Positions 50,713-58,907 of a stretch of 64,000 nt of DNA are shown here, piece by piece (the first letter of the stretch is position 1; each line of letters opens with the position of its first letter). The position numbers and the translations under genes are program-made. The stretch spans positions 6,014,001 through 6,078,000 of the forward strand of contig NZ_JACCFO010000001.1 in the NCBI RefSeq assembly GCF_013410565.1, given 5' to 3'. This DNA is from Streptomonospora nanhaiensis (GTDB lineage: Bacteria > Actinomycetota > Actinomycetes > Streptosporangiales > Streptosporangiaceae). The notes under the pieces are model-generated. The model had not been told where the DNA came from. It saw nothing but the letters and a program-made list of their open reading frames with translations, and did not search any database.

Positions 50713-51384
50713 ATGGCGGACGTCGGCGACGACCTGCGGGAACTGCTGCGGGGACTGGAGGTGCTCGGCGGGCCGCTACCGGCGTTCGACCCCGGCGAGG
50801 CCCCTGACGACCCGACCGACCTGTTCGCCGCGTGGCTGGTCGACGCGGTCGAGGCCGGGGTCGCCGAGCCGCACGCCATGACGCTCTCGACCGTCACCCC
50901 GGAGGGGCGGCCCGAGGCGCGCGTCCTCATCCTCAAGTCCGTCGACCGGGCCGGGTGGCGGTTCGCCGTCAGCACCGCCGGCGCCAAGGGGCGGGACCTC
51001 GCGCACAGCCCGTACGTGGCGCTGACCTTCCACTGGCGCGAACTCGGCCGGCAGGTCCGGGTGTCCGGCCGCGCGGAGGCCGAGGAGCCCGAGCGCGCCG
51101 CCGCCGACTTCCTGGCCCGGTCGGCCAGCGCCCGCGAACTGGTGCTGCTGGGGCGGCAGAGCGAGGTCCTGGCCGACCCGGCCGACATCGACCGGGAACT
51201 CGGCCCGGTCCGCGACCGCCTGGCGGCCGAGCCCGGGCTGGTGCCGAAGGAGTGGACGTCCTACCTGGTCATCGCCGACAAGGTGGAGTTCTGGCAGGGT
51301 GCGGCCAGCCGGCGGCACACGCGGCTGCGCTACAGCCGCGCCACCGGGACCGGCCCGTGGCGCCGCGACCGGCTCTGGCCGTGA
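50713..51384 (+). CDS. Pyridoxamine 5'-phosphate oxidase-family flavoprotein
   Basis: The 223-residue protein has the split-barrel flavin fold: AMTLSTVTPEGRPEARVLILKS, then VALTFHWRELGRQVRVSGRA, and a C-terminal EFWQGAASRRHTRLRY similar to the PdxH end. PdxH oxidises pyridoxine or pyridoxamine phosphate. PhzG of phenazine pathways belongs to the same superfamily, but this gene lies 32 kb from the phz-like operon among unrelated genes, so a cluster role is not supported. Confidence 0.82.
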   Translation: MADVGDDLRELLRGLEVLGGPLPAFDPGEAPDDPTDLFAAWLVDAVEAGVAEPHAMTLSTVTPEGRPEARVLILKSVDRAGWRFAVSTAGAKGRDLAHSPYVALTFHWRELGRQVRVSGRAEAEEPERAAADFLARSASARELVLLGRQSEVLADPADIDRELGPVRDRLAAEPGLVPKEWTSYLVIADKVEFWQGAASRRHTRLRYSRATGTGPWRRDRLWP

Positions 51385-51414
51385 GCACGGAGGCGGCCCC
51401 CGGCCGCGCGCGGC

Positions 51415-53031
51415 TCACTCGATGACCTCCACGCACACCGTGTAGCCGCCGAGTTCCAGCGCGTGGTCCACGCTCGCGTCCCAGCCGGTCACGCCGGTGC
51501 ACACGTGGGGCGCCTCGTAGTCGATCAGCCCCGCCTCCAGCTCCGGCGGCGCCGACGCCAGGCCGAGGACGGTGTAGTCGGCCGCCGCCGCCCAGCACGG
51601 CACCTCCACGTCGCCCTCCGGGGGGACGTGTCCCACGCAGTCGCCGGCCTCTAGGGTGTCGGTGCCGTCGTTCAACGCCTGGCTGACCCAGACGGAGAAG
51701 CCCTCGTGGAACACATACAGCGCGACCGCGATGCCGGCGGCGATCGCCAGCCACCACCCGTACTCGGAGTTACTCTCGTCCTCCTTCTTGGCGGCCGTGC
51801 TCGCCGGGGGCTTGGGGGCGGTCTTGGGGGGCGGGCGCCGCGTGCTGCGGACGGGGGGCGGCCTGTGCGCGGAGGCCGAGGCCGAAAACCTCTTGGCGCC
51901 GGAGGACCCGGACTTCTTCTTCCCGGAGGGGGTGGACCTCCCCGACGACTTCGGCCGGTCCTTCTTCGGCTCCCTCCTCGCTTCCTGCCGCTGCGCCTGC
52001 TCGCGCTCCCGGGCCCGGTCCTTGGCCGCGAGCCGCCGCCGGGCGGCCTCGGCATGGCGCCGGGCGGTCAGCAGGTGCAGGTCGGCGAGGAACCGCGACT
52101 CCAGGGCCGCGCGCAGCTCCGCCTCGGTGTCGCGGCCGGGCGGGAGCACGTCGGTCACCAGGATCGTCTCGCGCAGGGTGACCATGGTGGTGACCTGGGG
52201 CGGCAGCACCAGCGTCGGGTGGTCGGCGCCGCCCCCGGTCAGCCGCTCCAGCACCTCGGCCACGCCGGGGCGGTCCTCGGGTGCCTTGGCCAGGCAGGCC
52301 GCGAGCAGGGGCGCGAGCCGGTGCGGCACGCCGCTCAGGTCGGGCTCGGCGTGCACGACGCGGAAGGCGACCGCCTCGATCCGCCCGGTCCCGAAGGGGC
52401 TGTTGCCCGTCGCGGCGTAGGTCAGCACGCAGGCCAGCGAGAACACGTCGCTGGGCGGCCCGACGGGAGCGCCCACGGCCTGCTCCGGCGACATGAACGC
52501 GGCCGTGCCCAGCACGGTGCGGGTCTGGGTGTAGCTGGTGGCGTCCATGGCCCGCGCGATGCCGAAGTCGATGAGGCGCGGGCCGTCGGAGGCGAGGATG
52601 ACGTTGCCGGGCTTGAGGTCGCGGTGCACCAGGCGGCAGGCGTGGACGGCGGCCAGCCCCTCGGCGAGCCCGGCGCCCAGCGCGGCCACCGTGTCGAGCG
52701 GCAGCGGCCCGTGGGTCTCGACGGCCTCGTAGAGGGAGGGGCCGGGGATGTAGGCGGTGGCCAGCCACGGCGGGTCGGCTTCGGTGTCGGAGTCCAGGAC
52801 CTGCGCGGTGTAGAACCCGCCGACGCGGCCGGCGGCCTCCACCTCGGTCGCGAAGCGGCGCCGGAAGCCGATGTCGTCGGCCAGTTCGGGGCGCACCACC
52901 TTCACCGCCACGGCGCGCCCGCCGGGGGAGCGGCCGAGGTACACCTGCCCCATGCCGCCGCCGCCCAGCCGCGAGTGCAGGCGGTAGGGCCCGATCCGGC
53001 GCGGATCCTCGGCCCGCAGTGCACGACTCAT
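51415..53031 (-). CDS. Membrane-anchored Ser/Thr protein kinase
   Basis: The 538-residue protein has a PknB-like kinase domain (residues 14-270). It shows GGGGMGQVYLG as the glycine loop, VAVKVV with the ATP Lys, HRDLKPGNV with the catalytic Asp, and DFGIA. A Lys/Arg/Pro-rich linker leads to one membrane helix (YGWWLAIAAGIAVALYVF), and about 100 extracellular residues containing four Cys may sense a ligand. GGAGG lies 5 bases before ATG 53031. It shares its domain plan with the partial kinase at the right edge. Confidence 0.93.
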   Translation of the reverse strand: MSRALRAEDPRRIGPYRLHSRLGGGGMGQVYLGRSPGGRAVAVKVVRPELADDIGFRRRFATEVEAAGRVGGFYTAQVLDSDTEADPPWLATAYIPGPSLYEAVETHGPLPLDTVAALGAGLAEGLAAVHACRLVHRDLKPGNVILASDGPRLIDFGIARAMDATSYTQTRTVLGTAAFMSPEQAVGAPVGPPSDVFSLACVLTYAATGNSPFGTGRIEAVAFRVVHAEPDLSGVPHRLAPLLAACLAKAPEDRPGVAEVLERLTGGGADHPTLVLPPQVTTMVTLRETILVTDVLPPGRDTEAELRAALESRFLADLHLLTARRHAEAARRRLAAKDRAREREQAQRQEARREPKKDRPKSSGRSTPSGKKKSGSSGAKRFSASASAHRPPPVRSTRRPPPKTAPKPPASTAAKKEDESNSEYGWWLAIAAGIAVALYVFHEGFSVWVSQALNDGTDTLEAGDCVGHVPPEGDVEVPCWAAAADYTVLGLASAPPELEAGLIDYEAPHVCTGVTGWDASVDHALELGGYTVCVEVIE

Positions 53032-53209
53032 GGCGCCTCCCGCAGGCACCATAACGGGCCGAACCCGCTGCCACATAGGCGTTGCCGCATTCGGTCACAG
53101 GCTGAGCCGCAATCGTGACGAGAGGGGTCGTGCCTGCTCCGCCGTCCCGATAATGGGAGCCGCGCCAACGGTGCGGTCCGATCGACGTGACGCAGGAGGA
53201 GGGGGAGCG

Positions 53210-53944
53210 ATGCCCGGACGCCGGCTGACCGAGGACGAGCGCCGCGTCATCGCCGCCGGGCTGGCGGGCGGGCTCGGCTACGCCGAGATCGCCCGGCGGC
53301 TGGGGAGGTCCACCTCGACGGTGACCCGCGAGGTCGCGCGCAACGGCGGAGCCCGGGGGTACGGGGCCGAGCGCGCCCAGCGGGCGGCGCGGCTGCGCGG
53401 CCGCCGGACCGGTTCCGGCGGCGCCGCCCCGGCGGCCAGGGCGCGGGCCGACGCCTACGGCCGGAACCCGGCGGCCGTCGAGCGCTTCCAGGACTACCTC
53501 GCCGAACTGCTGCTGCGGGGCGGGATTCCGCGCACGGCGGCGCGGGCGGTGGCCTGCCTGCACACCACCGACGCCGGCAGCCTGAGCGCCGCCGAACTGG
53601 TCCGGCGGCTGGGGGTGAGCGCGGCGTCGGTCTCCAAGGCCGTGGCCTACCTCGAACGCCAGGGCCTGATCCGGCGCGAGCGTGCCCCGGGCCGGCGGTC
53701 CGAACGCTACGTGATCGACGACGAGGCGTGGTTCCACGCCTCGATCGCCAGCGCCCAGCGCAACGCCGTCCTGGCCGAGGCCGCCCGCCAGGGCGCCGCC
53801 GCCCTGGGCCCCACGACCCCGGCCGGCGCCCGCCTGGCCAACACCGGGCGCTACCTGCACCACGTCAGCCACGAACTGCTGAGCAGGGCGGAGTACTACC
53901 ACCGCCTCTTCCGCACCGGCCGGACAACGGAGCGGGAGAGCTGA
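53210..53944 (+). CDS. Two-domain regulator: IS30-type HTH plus MarR/GbsR-like winged helix
   Basis: The 244-residue protein starts with a helix-turn-helix of the HTH_38 type found in IS30 transposases (LTEDERRVIAAGLAGGLGYA, GRSTSTVTREVARNGG). A MarR/GbsR-like winged helix follows (RLGVSAASVSKAVAYLERQG, IRRERAPGRRSERYVI). The DDE nuclease of IS30 is absent, so it is a regulator. GGAGGAGGGGGAG precedes ATG 53210. It is divergent from the kinase gene across 178 bp. Confidence 0.8.
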   Translation: MPGRRLTEDERRVIAAGLAGGLGYAEIARRLGRSTSTVTREVARNGGARGYGAERAQRAARLRGRRTGSGGAAPAARARADAYGRNPAAVERFQDYLAELLLRGGIPRTAARAVACLHTTDAGSLSAAELVRRLGVSAASVSKAVAYLERQGLIRRERAPGRRSERYVIDDEAWFHASIASAQRNAVLAEAARQGAAALGPTTPAGARLANTGRYLHHVSHELLSRAEYYHRLFRTGRTTERES

Positions 53945-53964
53945 GGCGGTAATCGGTTCGGGGA

Positions 53965-54000
53965 TTGGTGGTGGAGGCGGCGACGGGGCAGCGAGGGAGG
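53965..54000 (+). repeat. Direct repeat, copy 1 (36 bp)
   Basis: Starts TTGGTGGTGGAGGCGGCGAC. It is identical in all 36 positions to 54105-54140, 140 bases downstream, and part of a longer degenerate duplication that includes CGGTTCGGGG motifs. Confidence 0.85.
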
Positions 54001-54104
54001 AGTGGGCGGGGGTGTGCGGTGGTCGGTTCGGGGTTGGGGATTGCGCCTGCGACGGGGCGCCGAGGCGGTGCGGGGCGAAGGTAAGCGTTTTCCGGGCCGC
54101 TGGG

Positions 54105-54140
54105 TTGGTGGTGGAGGCGGCGACGGGGCAGCGAGGGAGG
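54105..54140 (+). repeat. Direct repeat, copy 2 (36 bp)
   Basis: This is the second exact copy of the 36-base element at 53965-54000. The flanks diverge immediately after GCGAGGGAGG. Confidence 0.85.
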
Positions 54141-54816
54141 CAGAGGTTCGGGGCGCGCGCTCGCCGGGGCCGCCCGGCGTTGGCCGATGCCGATGTCCCT
54201 GCGGGACGAGCGAGGCCCGCTGCCGCGCGAAACGGGCAAAGAGGGCGCGCGGCCCCTCACTTCTCAGATGGTGAGACGAAATCGCCTTCTTTCACGACGA
54301 TCTATGCTCCACGGTCACCGCTGCGGACGTGGAGCGAAGATCGCCGCCCGGAGAATCGGGCATTGCGGGCACATGCGACCCCCGCTCGCCTGTGGTGTCT
54401 CAATATGTGGTCGTCACCCCCTTTTCGAGGGCGGTTTGGGGTGGGCGGGCGCGTTTCAGCGAGGCGCAAGAGGGGCGTTCTACGACCAATTGCGGTGCCG
54501 GACGCCGACGATATGCGGATTCCGGCCCCTCGCCCTCGCAGGCATGCCTCATCGTGCGAGTCGGGCGGGGAAGTGGCGCGCGAATCCCTTGCCGGGGCTT
54601 AAGGGACAGGGGTTCCGGGTGCTCAGGGCGGATGCGGGTCGTCGGTTATCGGTGGTCGATGCTGGGCGATGGCGGTCCGGGGATGGGGCTTTGCCTCTGC
54701 ACGTTGGCGGCGAGAGGAAGCCCGAAGACGGCTGAGCTCTAGTGCCCCTCCCGCTGAATGGAGTACAAGTAGTCGAAAACGCCACTCCTGCGATGCAACA
54801 CCCCAGGTGAAAAAGG

Positions 54817-54841
54817 GTGCTCCCCGCGCACGCGGGGATGG
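54817..54841 (+). repeat. Single type I-E-like CRISPR repeat, no array
   Basis: GTGCTCCCCGCGCACGCGGG followed by GATGG matches the common actinobacterial type I-E repeat, including the hairpin CCCCGCG/CGCGGGG. The preceding 80 bases are A/T-richer and end in GGTGAAAAAG, a leader-like end. No second repeat and no cas gene lie in the window, so this is a solitary copy or a decayed array. Confidence 0.6.
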
Positions 54842-54968
54842 GTAAGCGCTTCATGGCCGTGGATCACGCCGGGTGTGGCCGCCGGCGCGCAAAGCGGGCT
54901 GACTCTTCCGCCCCCGGTCGGCTGAACGTGGACCCGGGCGGCTCCCGGCGCGGCCCTTCCTCCTGCCC

Positions 54969-56027
54969 GTGCGCGCCCGCCTGGACCCCGACGACCCCCG
55001 CGCGGCGATGCACACCGGGCGCCCCCTCGGCCGCCTCATGCTCGACCGCGACCCCGACCTGGACCTGTGCCACATGCACGACCCCAACCAGGACCGGGCG
55101 ATGGTCTGCCGCTTCATGTACTTCCGCGTCAAGCGCCTGCGCCTGGGCGCCGTGCTGACCCGGTTCCTGCGCGAGCGCCTGGCCCCCGGCGGCACCGTCT
55201 TCATCCTCGACTGCCCGCTGCGCTGGCCCGCCACGGTCCTGGGCGAGCGGCATCGTTTCCAGTTCGGCGCCCTCGGCGGCATCCCGCCGCAGGGCTACAC
55301 CGAGGGCGGCGAGCGCGTCGCCCGCTTCCTCGCCGAACAGGGCGCCGCCGCCCGTACCTGGGACGCCCCCGAGGCCGACGCCGAGTGCCCCGAGGCCGAA
55401 TGGGGCTACGACGACACGCTCACCGCCGACCTGCGCGCCGTGGCCGCCGAGCGCGGCCTGCGCCTGCGCCGCATCACCGTCCCCGAGCCCGAGCAGCTGA
55501 GCCCGCTGGTGGCCGAGCTGTACCGCTGGTGGTACCGGCGCCTGGGCCTGCCCGACGACCGCCTGATCGTGGAGACCTACAACCAGTGGGAGCCCTACTG
55601 GGCGCTGCGCACCGGCTCGGTGCCGTTCTGGCTGCACTTCCCGACCGAGCCCTCGCGCGACCGCCTCGCCGACTACCTGCGCGAGGCGCCCGCGCCCCCC
55701 TACCGGGACATCCACGTCAACCTGTTCTCCAACGGGCTGCGGTCGATGGGCCAGCTCCCGGCGGAGGAGTGGGGCGCGCTGGCCCGCCGCCACGCCTCCC
55801 GAACCGGCGGGCTGCTCGGCGTGGACGCGCGCGCCTACCCCACCGACCTCGGCGGCCTGCTGCGCTACCGCTCCGCGTTCGCCTCGCTGGGCGCCCGGCA
55901 GGACCTTCCGGCACCGCTCACGTTGGCCGAACTGGCGGAGTTCCTGGCCGAGGCGCGGGGGAGCGCGGCGCACCGGCCGGTCCGCATCGCCGACGAGGGC
56001 ACCGGCGCGGACGCCCCCGCGCCGTGA
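54969..56027 (+). CDS. Unrecognised protein, possibly missing its N-terminus
   Basis: The 352-codon frame begins at a GTG without a ribosome site, a short distance after a TGA at 54900. The opening residues look like the middle of a fold. Recognisable pieces include GGTVFILDCPLRWPATVLGE, a Trp-rich LYRWWYRRLGLPDD, and RDIHVNLFSNGLRSMGQLP. The pattern hints at a methyltransferase-like or nucleotide-sugar-like Rossmann fold, but I do not recognise the family. It is followed at 34 bp by a hydrolase in the same direction. The solo CRISPR repeat lies 130 bp upstream. Confidence 0.65.
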   Translation: MRARLDPDDPRAAMHTGRPLGRLMLDRDPDLDLCHMHDPNQDRAMVCRFMYFRVKRLRLGAVLTRFLRERLAPGGTVFILDCPLRWPATVLGERHRFQFGALGGIPPQGYTEGGERVARFLAEQGAAARTWDAPEADAECPEAEWGYDDTLTADLRAVAAERGLRLRRITVPEPEQLSPLVAELYRWWYRRLGLPDDRLIVETYNQWEPYWALRTGSVPFWLHFPTEPSRDRLADYLREAPAPPYRDIHVNLFSNGLRSMGQLPAEEWGALARRHASRTGGLLGVDARAYPTDLGGLLRYRSAFASLGARQDLPAPLTLAELAEFLAEARGSAAHRPVRIADEGTGADAPAP

Positions 56028-56061
56028 CCCCTCGCCCGCCCCGACGCGACGGGAGGACCCG

Positions 56062-57042
56062 ATGACCAGCGCCACCGGCGGCGGGGCCGCGGACGGCAGC
56101 GGTGATGCCGAAGGCCCCCAGACCTCCGCGAGCCCCGAGATTCCCGCACGTCCCGAGAGCCCGGAGACCCCCGAACGCGCCGACCACACCGACCGCACCG
56201 GCCGCGCCCACCAGACCGACCACGCCCGCCACGCCGCGCGCGCCGACCGGGCCGGGCGCCGCGAGCCCCCGGCCTTCCCGCACCGCCGCCTCGTCGGCTA
56301 CCACGACGGCCTGTTCGGGCGCGTGTGCTCCCACACCGTGGGCACCCCCCGCCCCGGCGTGCCCGAGGCGGTGCTCGTGCAGGGCCTGGGGGTGTCGCAG
56401 TACCTGCTGCCCGCCCTCGCCGCCCTCGGCGCCTGGACCCGCGCCCATCTCATCGAACTGCCCGGCTTCGGCGGCAGCGGCGACCCGCCCCGCGAACTCG
56501 GTGTCGCCGAGCACGGCCGGTGCGTGGCCGAGTGGATCTTCGCCCGCCACGACGCCCCCGTGGTGCTGATGGGCCACTCCAGCGGCACCCAGGTGGCCGC
56601 ACACGCCGCGCGCGGCCACCCCCTGGTGGCCGGCGCGGTGCTGGCGAGCCCGACCATCGACCCCGCCGCGCGGCGCTGGGGGCCGCTGGTGGCGCGCTGG
56701 CTGCTGGACGGCCGCCTGGAGGCCCCGGGCCTGAACGCCACCCAGCGCCCGGAGTGGGTGCGGGCGGGCCCGCGCCGCCTGCTGCACACGGTGTCAACGC
56801 ACCTGGCCGACCACCTGGAGGAGTCCGTGGCGCGCCTGGAGGTCCCGGTCCTCGTGCTCTACGGCCGCCGCGACCGGATCGCCACCGAGCGCTGGGCCCG
56901 CAGCCTCGCCGCGACCGCCTCCGAGGGCGCGTTCGCCCGCCTGCCCGGCGCCCACGCGTTTCCGTGGTCCCACCCCGAGGCGTGGTCGGCGCCGGTGCGC
57001 GCGTTCGCGCTGCGGGCGGGTGGCGCGGCGGCGGGGGAGTGA
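56062..57042 (+). CDS. Alpha/beta hydrolase with a disordered N-terminal extension
   Basis: The 326-residue protein has about 75 Thr/Asp/His/Arg-rich residues that look disordered, then an alpha/beta-hydrolase: VLVQGLGVSQYLLPALAALG, LIELPGFGGSGDP, the nucleophile elbow MGHSSGTQVAAH, and GRRDRI before the His region LPGAHAFPW. It is probably co-transcribed with the preceding gene. The long tail is unusual for the family; the translation start could be further inside the frame. The substrate is unknown. Confidence 0.82.
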   Translation: MTSATGGGAADGSGDAEGPQTSASPEIPARPESPETPERADHTDRTGRAHQTDHARHAARADRAGRREPPAFPHRRLVGYHDGLFGRVCSHTVGTPRPGVPEAVLVQGLGVSQYLLPALAALGAWTRAHLIELPGFGGSGDPPRELGVAEHGRCVAEWIFARHDAPVVLMGHSSGTQVAAHAARGHPLVAGAVLASPTIDPAARRWGPLVARWLLDGRLEAPGLNATQRPEWVRAGPRRLLHTVSTHLADHLEESVARLEVPVLVLYGRRDRIATERWARSLAATASEGAFARLPGAHAFPWSHPEAWSAPVRAFALRAGGAAAGE

Positions 57043-57167
57043 CCCGGGGGCGCCCGGCCGCTGCCCGGCCCCCTCACGCGCCCCGGACGCCGCCCCGCGT
57101 CCGCGCCGGCGCCCCGCGCGGGCCCGGCCCTTTGGCTCCCGACCCCGGACCCCCGTCCGGGCCCACC

Positions 57168-57238
57168 GAACCCCCGCTCCGAACCCCGCTTCGAACCCCG
57201 CTCCGAACCCCGCTTCGAACCCCGCTCCGAACCCCGCC
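57168..57238. repeat. 12-base tandem repeat (about six units)
   Basis: The unit GAACCCCGCTYC (Y = C or T, alternating) repeats about six times between the convergent hydrolase and aztA genes. The first unit has an extra C. It encodes nothing credible on either strand. Confidence 0.85.
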
Positions 57239-57254
57239 CGCGCCCCGCCGCCCC

Positions 57255-57926
57255 TCAGCCCAAGGCGGGCGCGGACTCCGCCTCGGGGACGAGGCGGCCC
57301 TGGCGCAGGCGCAGGACGTGGTCGGCGCCGCGCGCCACGGCGGGGTCGTGGGTGGCGTGGACGACGGTGACCCCTTCGTCGCGCAGGGCGGCCACCGTGT
57401 CCAGGACCGCCTGCTGGGCGGCGGTGTCGAGCCCGGTGGAGGGCTCGTCCAGCAGCAGGAGGTCGGATTGCTGGGCCAGCCCTTGGGCCAGCAGCGCGCG
57501 CTGGCGCTGCCCGCCCGACAGCGAGCCCAGGCGGCGGCGGGCGAGGTCGGCGATGCCCAGCCGCGCCATGCACTCCGCCACGATCGCGCGGTCCTCGGCG
57601 GTGAGGCGCCGCCACGGCCCCCGGTGCGCCCACCGGCCCATGGCGACGGTGTCGGCCACGGTCACCGGCAGGGTGTCGGGCACGGCGCTGTGCTGCACGA
57701 CCAGGGCCGGGCGCCCGGTGTGGAAGCGCGCCACGGTGCCGGACGAGGGCGCGTGCACCCCGGCCAGCACGCCCAGCAGCGTGGACTTGCCCGAGCCGTT
57801 GGGCCCCACCACGGCGGTGACCCGGCCCGCGGGGATCGCGGCGCGCACGTCGTGCAGCACGGCGGTGGAGCCGTGGGCCGCGTGGACCCCGCGCAGGTCG
57901 ACGGCGGTCGGTGTGTGCTGTTCCAC
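57255..57926 (-). CDS. aztA: Zinc ABC transporter ATP-binding protein
   Basis: The 223-residue ATPase has GPNGSGKSTLLG as Walker A, LGSLSGGQRQRALLAQ as the ABC signature, LLLLDEPSTGLD as Walker B, and the switch His in VVHATHDP. It powers the AztB permease. I chose GTG 57926, five bases after GGGGG, rather than an upstream ATG at 58025 that would run through the Zur-like box. It is divergent from aztB and is presumably repressed by Zur when zinc is ample. Confidence 0.9.
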   Translation of the reverse strand: MEQHTPTAVDLRGVHAAHGSTAVLHDVRAAIPAGRVTAVVGPNGSGKSTLLGVLAGVHAPSSGTVARFHTGRPALVVQHSAVPDTLPVTVADTVAMGRWAHRGPWRRLTAEDRAIVAECMARLGIADLARRRLGSLSGGQRQRALLAQGLAQQSDLLLLDEPSTGLDTAAQQAVLDTVAALRDEGVTVVHATHDPAVARGADHVLRLRQGRLVPEAESAPALG

Positions 57927-57939
57927 TGCACCCCCAGAT

Positions 57940-57960
57940 TGACAACGATAATCGTTTTCA
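57940..57960. promoter_or_regulatory. Zur-box-like palindrome overlapping a divergent promoter
   Basis: Two 10-base arms, TGACAACGAT and ATCGTTTTCA, around a single A are complementary at 9 of 10 positions. The form matches actinobacterial Zur operators. A -35-like TTGACA (57939-57944) and a -10-like TACAGT (57964-57969), 19 bases apart, point to aztB. Its message would then start close to the ATG at 57977. Confidence 0.8.
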
Positions 57961-57976
57961 TCGTACAGTCGTGCGT

Positions 57977-58822
57977 ATGGAATGGTTGACCGACCCGTTC
58001 GAGGCGTCCTTCGTCGCGCGGGCACTGTGGGGCGGACTCCTCGTCGCGGGCACCTGCGCCCTGGCCGGCACCTGGGTGGTGCTGCGCGGCATGGCGTTCC
58101 TCGGCGACGCGATGTCCCACGGCATGCTGCCCGGCGTGGCCCTGGCCTCCCTGCTGGGCGGCAACCTGTTCGTGGGCGCGGCGCTGAGCGCGGTGGCCAT
58201 GGCGCTGGGGGTCAGCGCGGTGACCCGGTGGTCCCGGCTCTCCACTGACACCGCCATCGGCCTGCTTTTCGTGGGCATGCTGGCGCTGGGCGTGATCATC
58301 GTGTCCCGCTCCCAGTCCTTCGCCGTCGACCTCACCGGGTTCCTGTTCGGCGACGTCCTGGCCGTGCGGCCCGCCGACCTCGCCGTCCTGGCGGCGGCCG
58401 CGGCGGCCGCCGCCGCGATGTCCCTGCTGGGCCACCGGGCGTTCGTCGCCCTGGCGTTCGACCCCCGCAAGGCCCAGACCCTGGGCCTGGCACCCCGCCT
58501 GGCGCACACCGCCATGGTCGGGCTGGTCACGCTGGCGATCGTCGCGTCCTTCCACGTCGTGGGCACCCTGCTGGTCTTCGGCCTGCTCATCGCGCCGCCC
58601 GCCGCCATGGCCCTGTGGGCGCGGCGCGTCCCGGCGATCATGCTCGGCGCCGCCCTGCTGGGCGCGGCCGCCACCGCCGCCGGCCTGGTCCTCTCCTGGC
58701 ACCTGGACACCGCGGCCGGGGCCACCATCGCCGCCGTCGCCGTCGGCCTGTTCTTCCTCTCCGCCCTGGCCGCCCGCGTGCGCGACCACCGGCCCGCCCG
58801 CGCGGCGGCCGCCGCCCCCTGA
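57977..58822 (+). CDS. aztB: Zinc ABC transporter permease
   Basis: The 281-residue protein has eight or nine membrane helices of the ABC-3 (ZnuB-like) family, including GTWVVLRGMAFLGDAMSHGM and TLLVFGLLIAPPAAMALWA. It forms the channel through which zinc from AztC crosses the membrane. ATG 57977 has no ribosome site, so a leaderless message is likely. It is followed at 85 bp by the chaperone-like gene. Confidence 0.9.
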   Translation: MEWLTDPFEASFVARALWGGLLVAGTCALAGTWVVLRGMAFLGDAMSHGMLPGVALASLLGGNLFVGAALSAVAMALGVSAVTRWSRLSTDTAIGLLFVGMLALGVIIVSRSQSFAVDLTGFLFGDVLAVRPADLAVLAAAAAAAAAMSLLGHRAFVALAFDPRKAQTLGLAPRLAHTAMVGLVTLAIVASFHVVGTLLVFGLLIAPPAAMALWARRVPAIMLGAALLGAAATAAGLVLSWHLDTAAGATIAAVAVGLFFLSALAARVRDHRPARAAAAAP

Positions 58823-58907
58823 CAGGTCCGGCCGCGCCCCACTCCCCACCCCCCGACGCCCCCCGCACCCCATCCCCGCACCGCGACAAGGAGCACGAGT
58901 CCCCACC

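Larger units (their letters stand above)
53945..54968. other. 1-kb non-coding region with direct repeats and a solo CRISPR-like repeat
   Basis: The region is lower in GC than its neighbours, especially 54270-54500 and 54730-54816. It shows several short open frames but none with credible codon use. It carries a 36-base direct repeat (53965 and 54105) and one CRISPR-type repeat near its right end. It looks like a recombination or decay zone. The downstream gene may have lost its 5' end. Confidence 0.6.

Noticed and set aside
54187-54735. Short open frames in the 1-kb gap, considered as cas remnants
   Set aside because: None has cas motifs, a ribosome site or codon use typical of this genome.
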